DNA of 5,890 nt from the NCBI GenBank assembly GCA_040756085.1, contig JBFMAE010000007.1, forward strand, positions 1 to 5,890, given 5' to 3'. Origin of the DNA: JBFMAE01 sp040756085 (GTDB lineage: Bacteria; Desulfobacterota; BSN033; UBA1163). The position numbers were made by a program, and so were the translations under genes. Every line of letters starts with the position of its first letter. The stretch's first letter is position 1. Positions 5,760 through 5,890 of this stretch are shown piece after piece. The notes under the pieces were generated by a model that had not been told where the DNA came from, did not search any database, and saw nothing but the letters and a program-made list of their open reading frames with translations.

Positions 5760-5890
5760 TCAGAATCGGGAAATGAGGAATTTCACCTCTTTGTCGTCGA
5801 AGGATAGATATTCTCCGGTAATGCCATCGGCTGCCTTGGAGGCCAGAAAGAGAATTAATTTTGCCGGTTCATCCGGTGGATGCAGGATCC
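5760..5890 (-). CDS. Short-chain dehydrogenase/reductase, C-terminal fragment
   Basis: Only the last 42 residues lie in the window; the gene enters from the right edge and ends at a TGA (5762-5760). The sequence LHPPDEPAKLILFLASKA and DGITGEYLSF is the usual closing segment of NAD(P)-dependent short-chain dehydrogenases: a Pro-Glu motif before a helix ending in FLAS, then xxITGxxL, which forms the last core strand. The Rossmann nucleotide-binding region and the catalytic Ser-Tyr-Lys would lie outside the window, so substrate and cofactor cannot be judged. The ending DDKEVKFLISRF replaces the more common 'VDGG' finish, pointing to a divergent subgroup. It is co-directional with the radical SAM gene, 171 bases upstream of it. 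Family assignment is likely but rests on a short segment. Confidence 0.7.
   Translation of the reverse strand, partial: ILHPPDEPAKLILFLASKAADGITGEYLSFDDKEVKFLISRF

Overview
The window reads as a piece of a bacterial chromosome with moderate GC content. The gene set and the many C/G-rich palindromic repeats between and inside genes resemble Desulfobacterota (former Deltaproteobacteria). That placement is an inference from gene neighbourhood and repeat style; no rRNA or other marker is present.

Layout: (1) Positions 1-579, + strand, hold the 3' part of glutamyl-tRNA synthetase (gltX), interrupted by an in-frame TAG at 28-30 although protein similarity continues on both sides. (2) Positions 580-850 carry a C-rich composite palindromic repeat and two related hairpins that resemble IS200/IS605 ends. 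(3) Positions 851-2377, + strand, encode cysteinyl-tRNA synthetase (cysS) with all zinc and signature motifs intact, plus an extra segment around residues 334-359 that coincides with a palindromic DNA element inserted in frame. (4) Positions 2378-2742 look like a plain gap but hold an inverted repeat, a probable 38-residue membrane protein gene on the minus strand with its own promoter, a 7-bp tandem repeat, and a promoter for the next gene. (5) Positions 2743-4275, + strand, encode a complete ComM/YifB AAA+ ATPase. (6) Positions 4473-5588, minus strand, encode a radical SAM/SPASM-type protein whose first expected cluster cysteine is serine; a probable terminator follows it. (7) Positions 5760-5890, minus strand, hold the C-terminal end of a short-chain dehydrogenase, followed by a possible weak terminator and a dispersed hairpin.

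The first half is translation housekeeping (two aminoacyl-tRNA synthetases), then a DNA-processing ATPase. The minus-strand pair at the right end looks like a separate metabolic unit of unknown pathway, convergent with comM. I see no complete mobile element, CRISPR array, tRNA or rRNA. The most notable signals are the palindromic insertion in cysS, the unannotated small membrane protein with divergent promoters around a heptamer array, the Cys-to-Ser change in the radical SAM motif, and the TAG within gltX. The last two could each be a single-base sequence error, which raw reads would settle.
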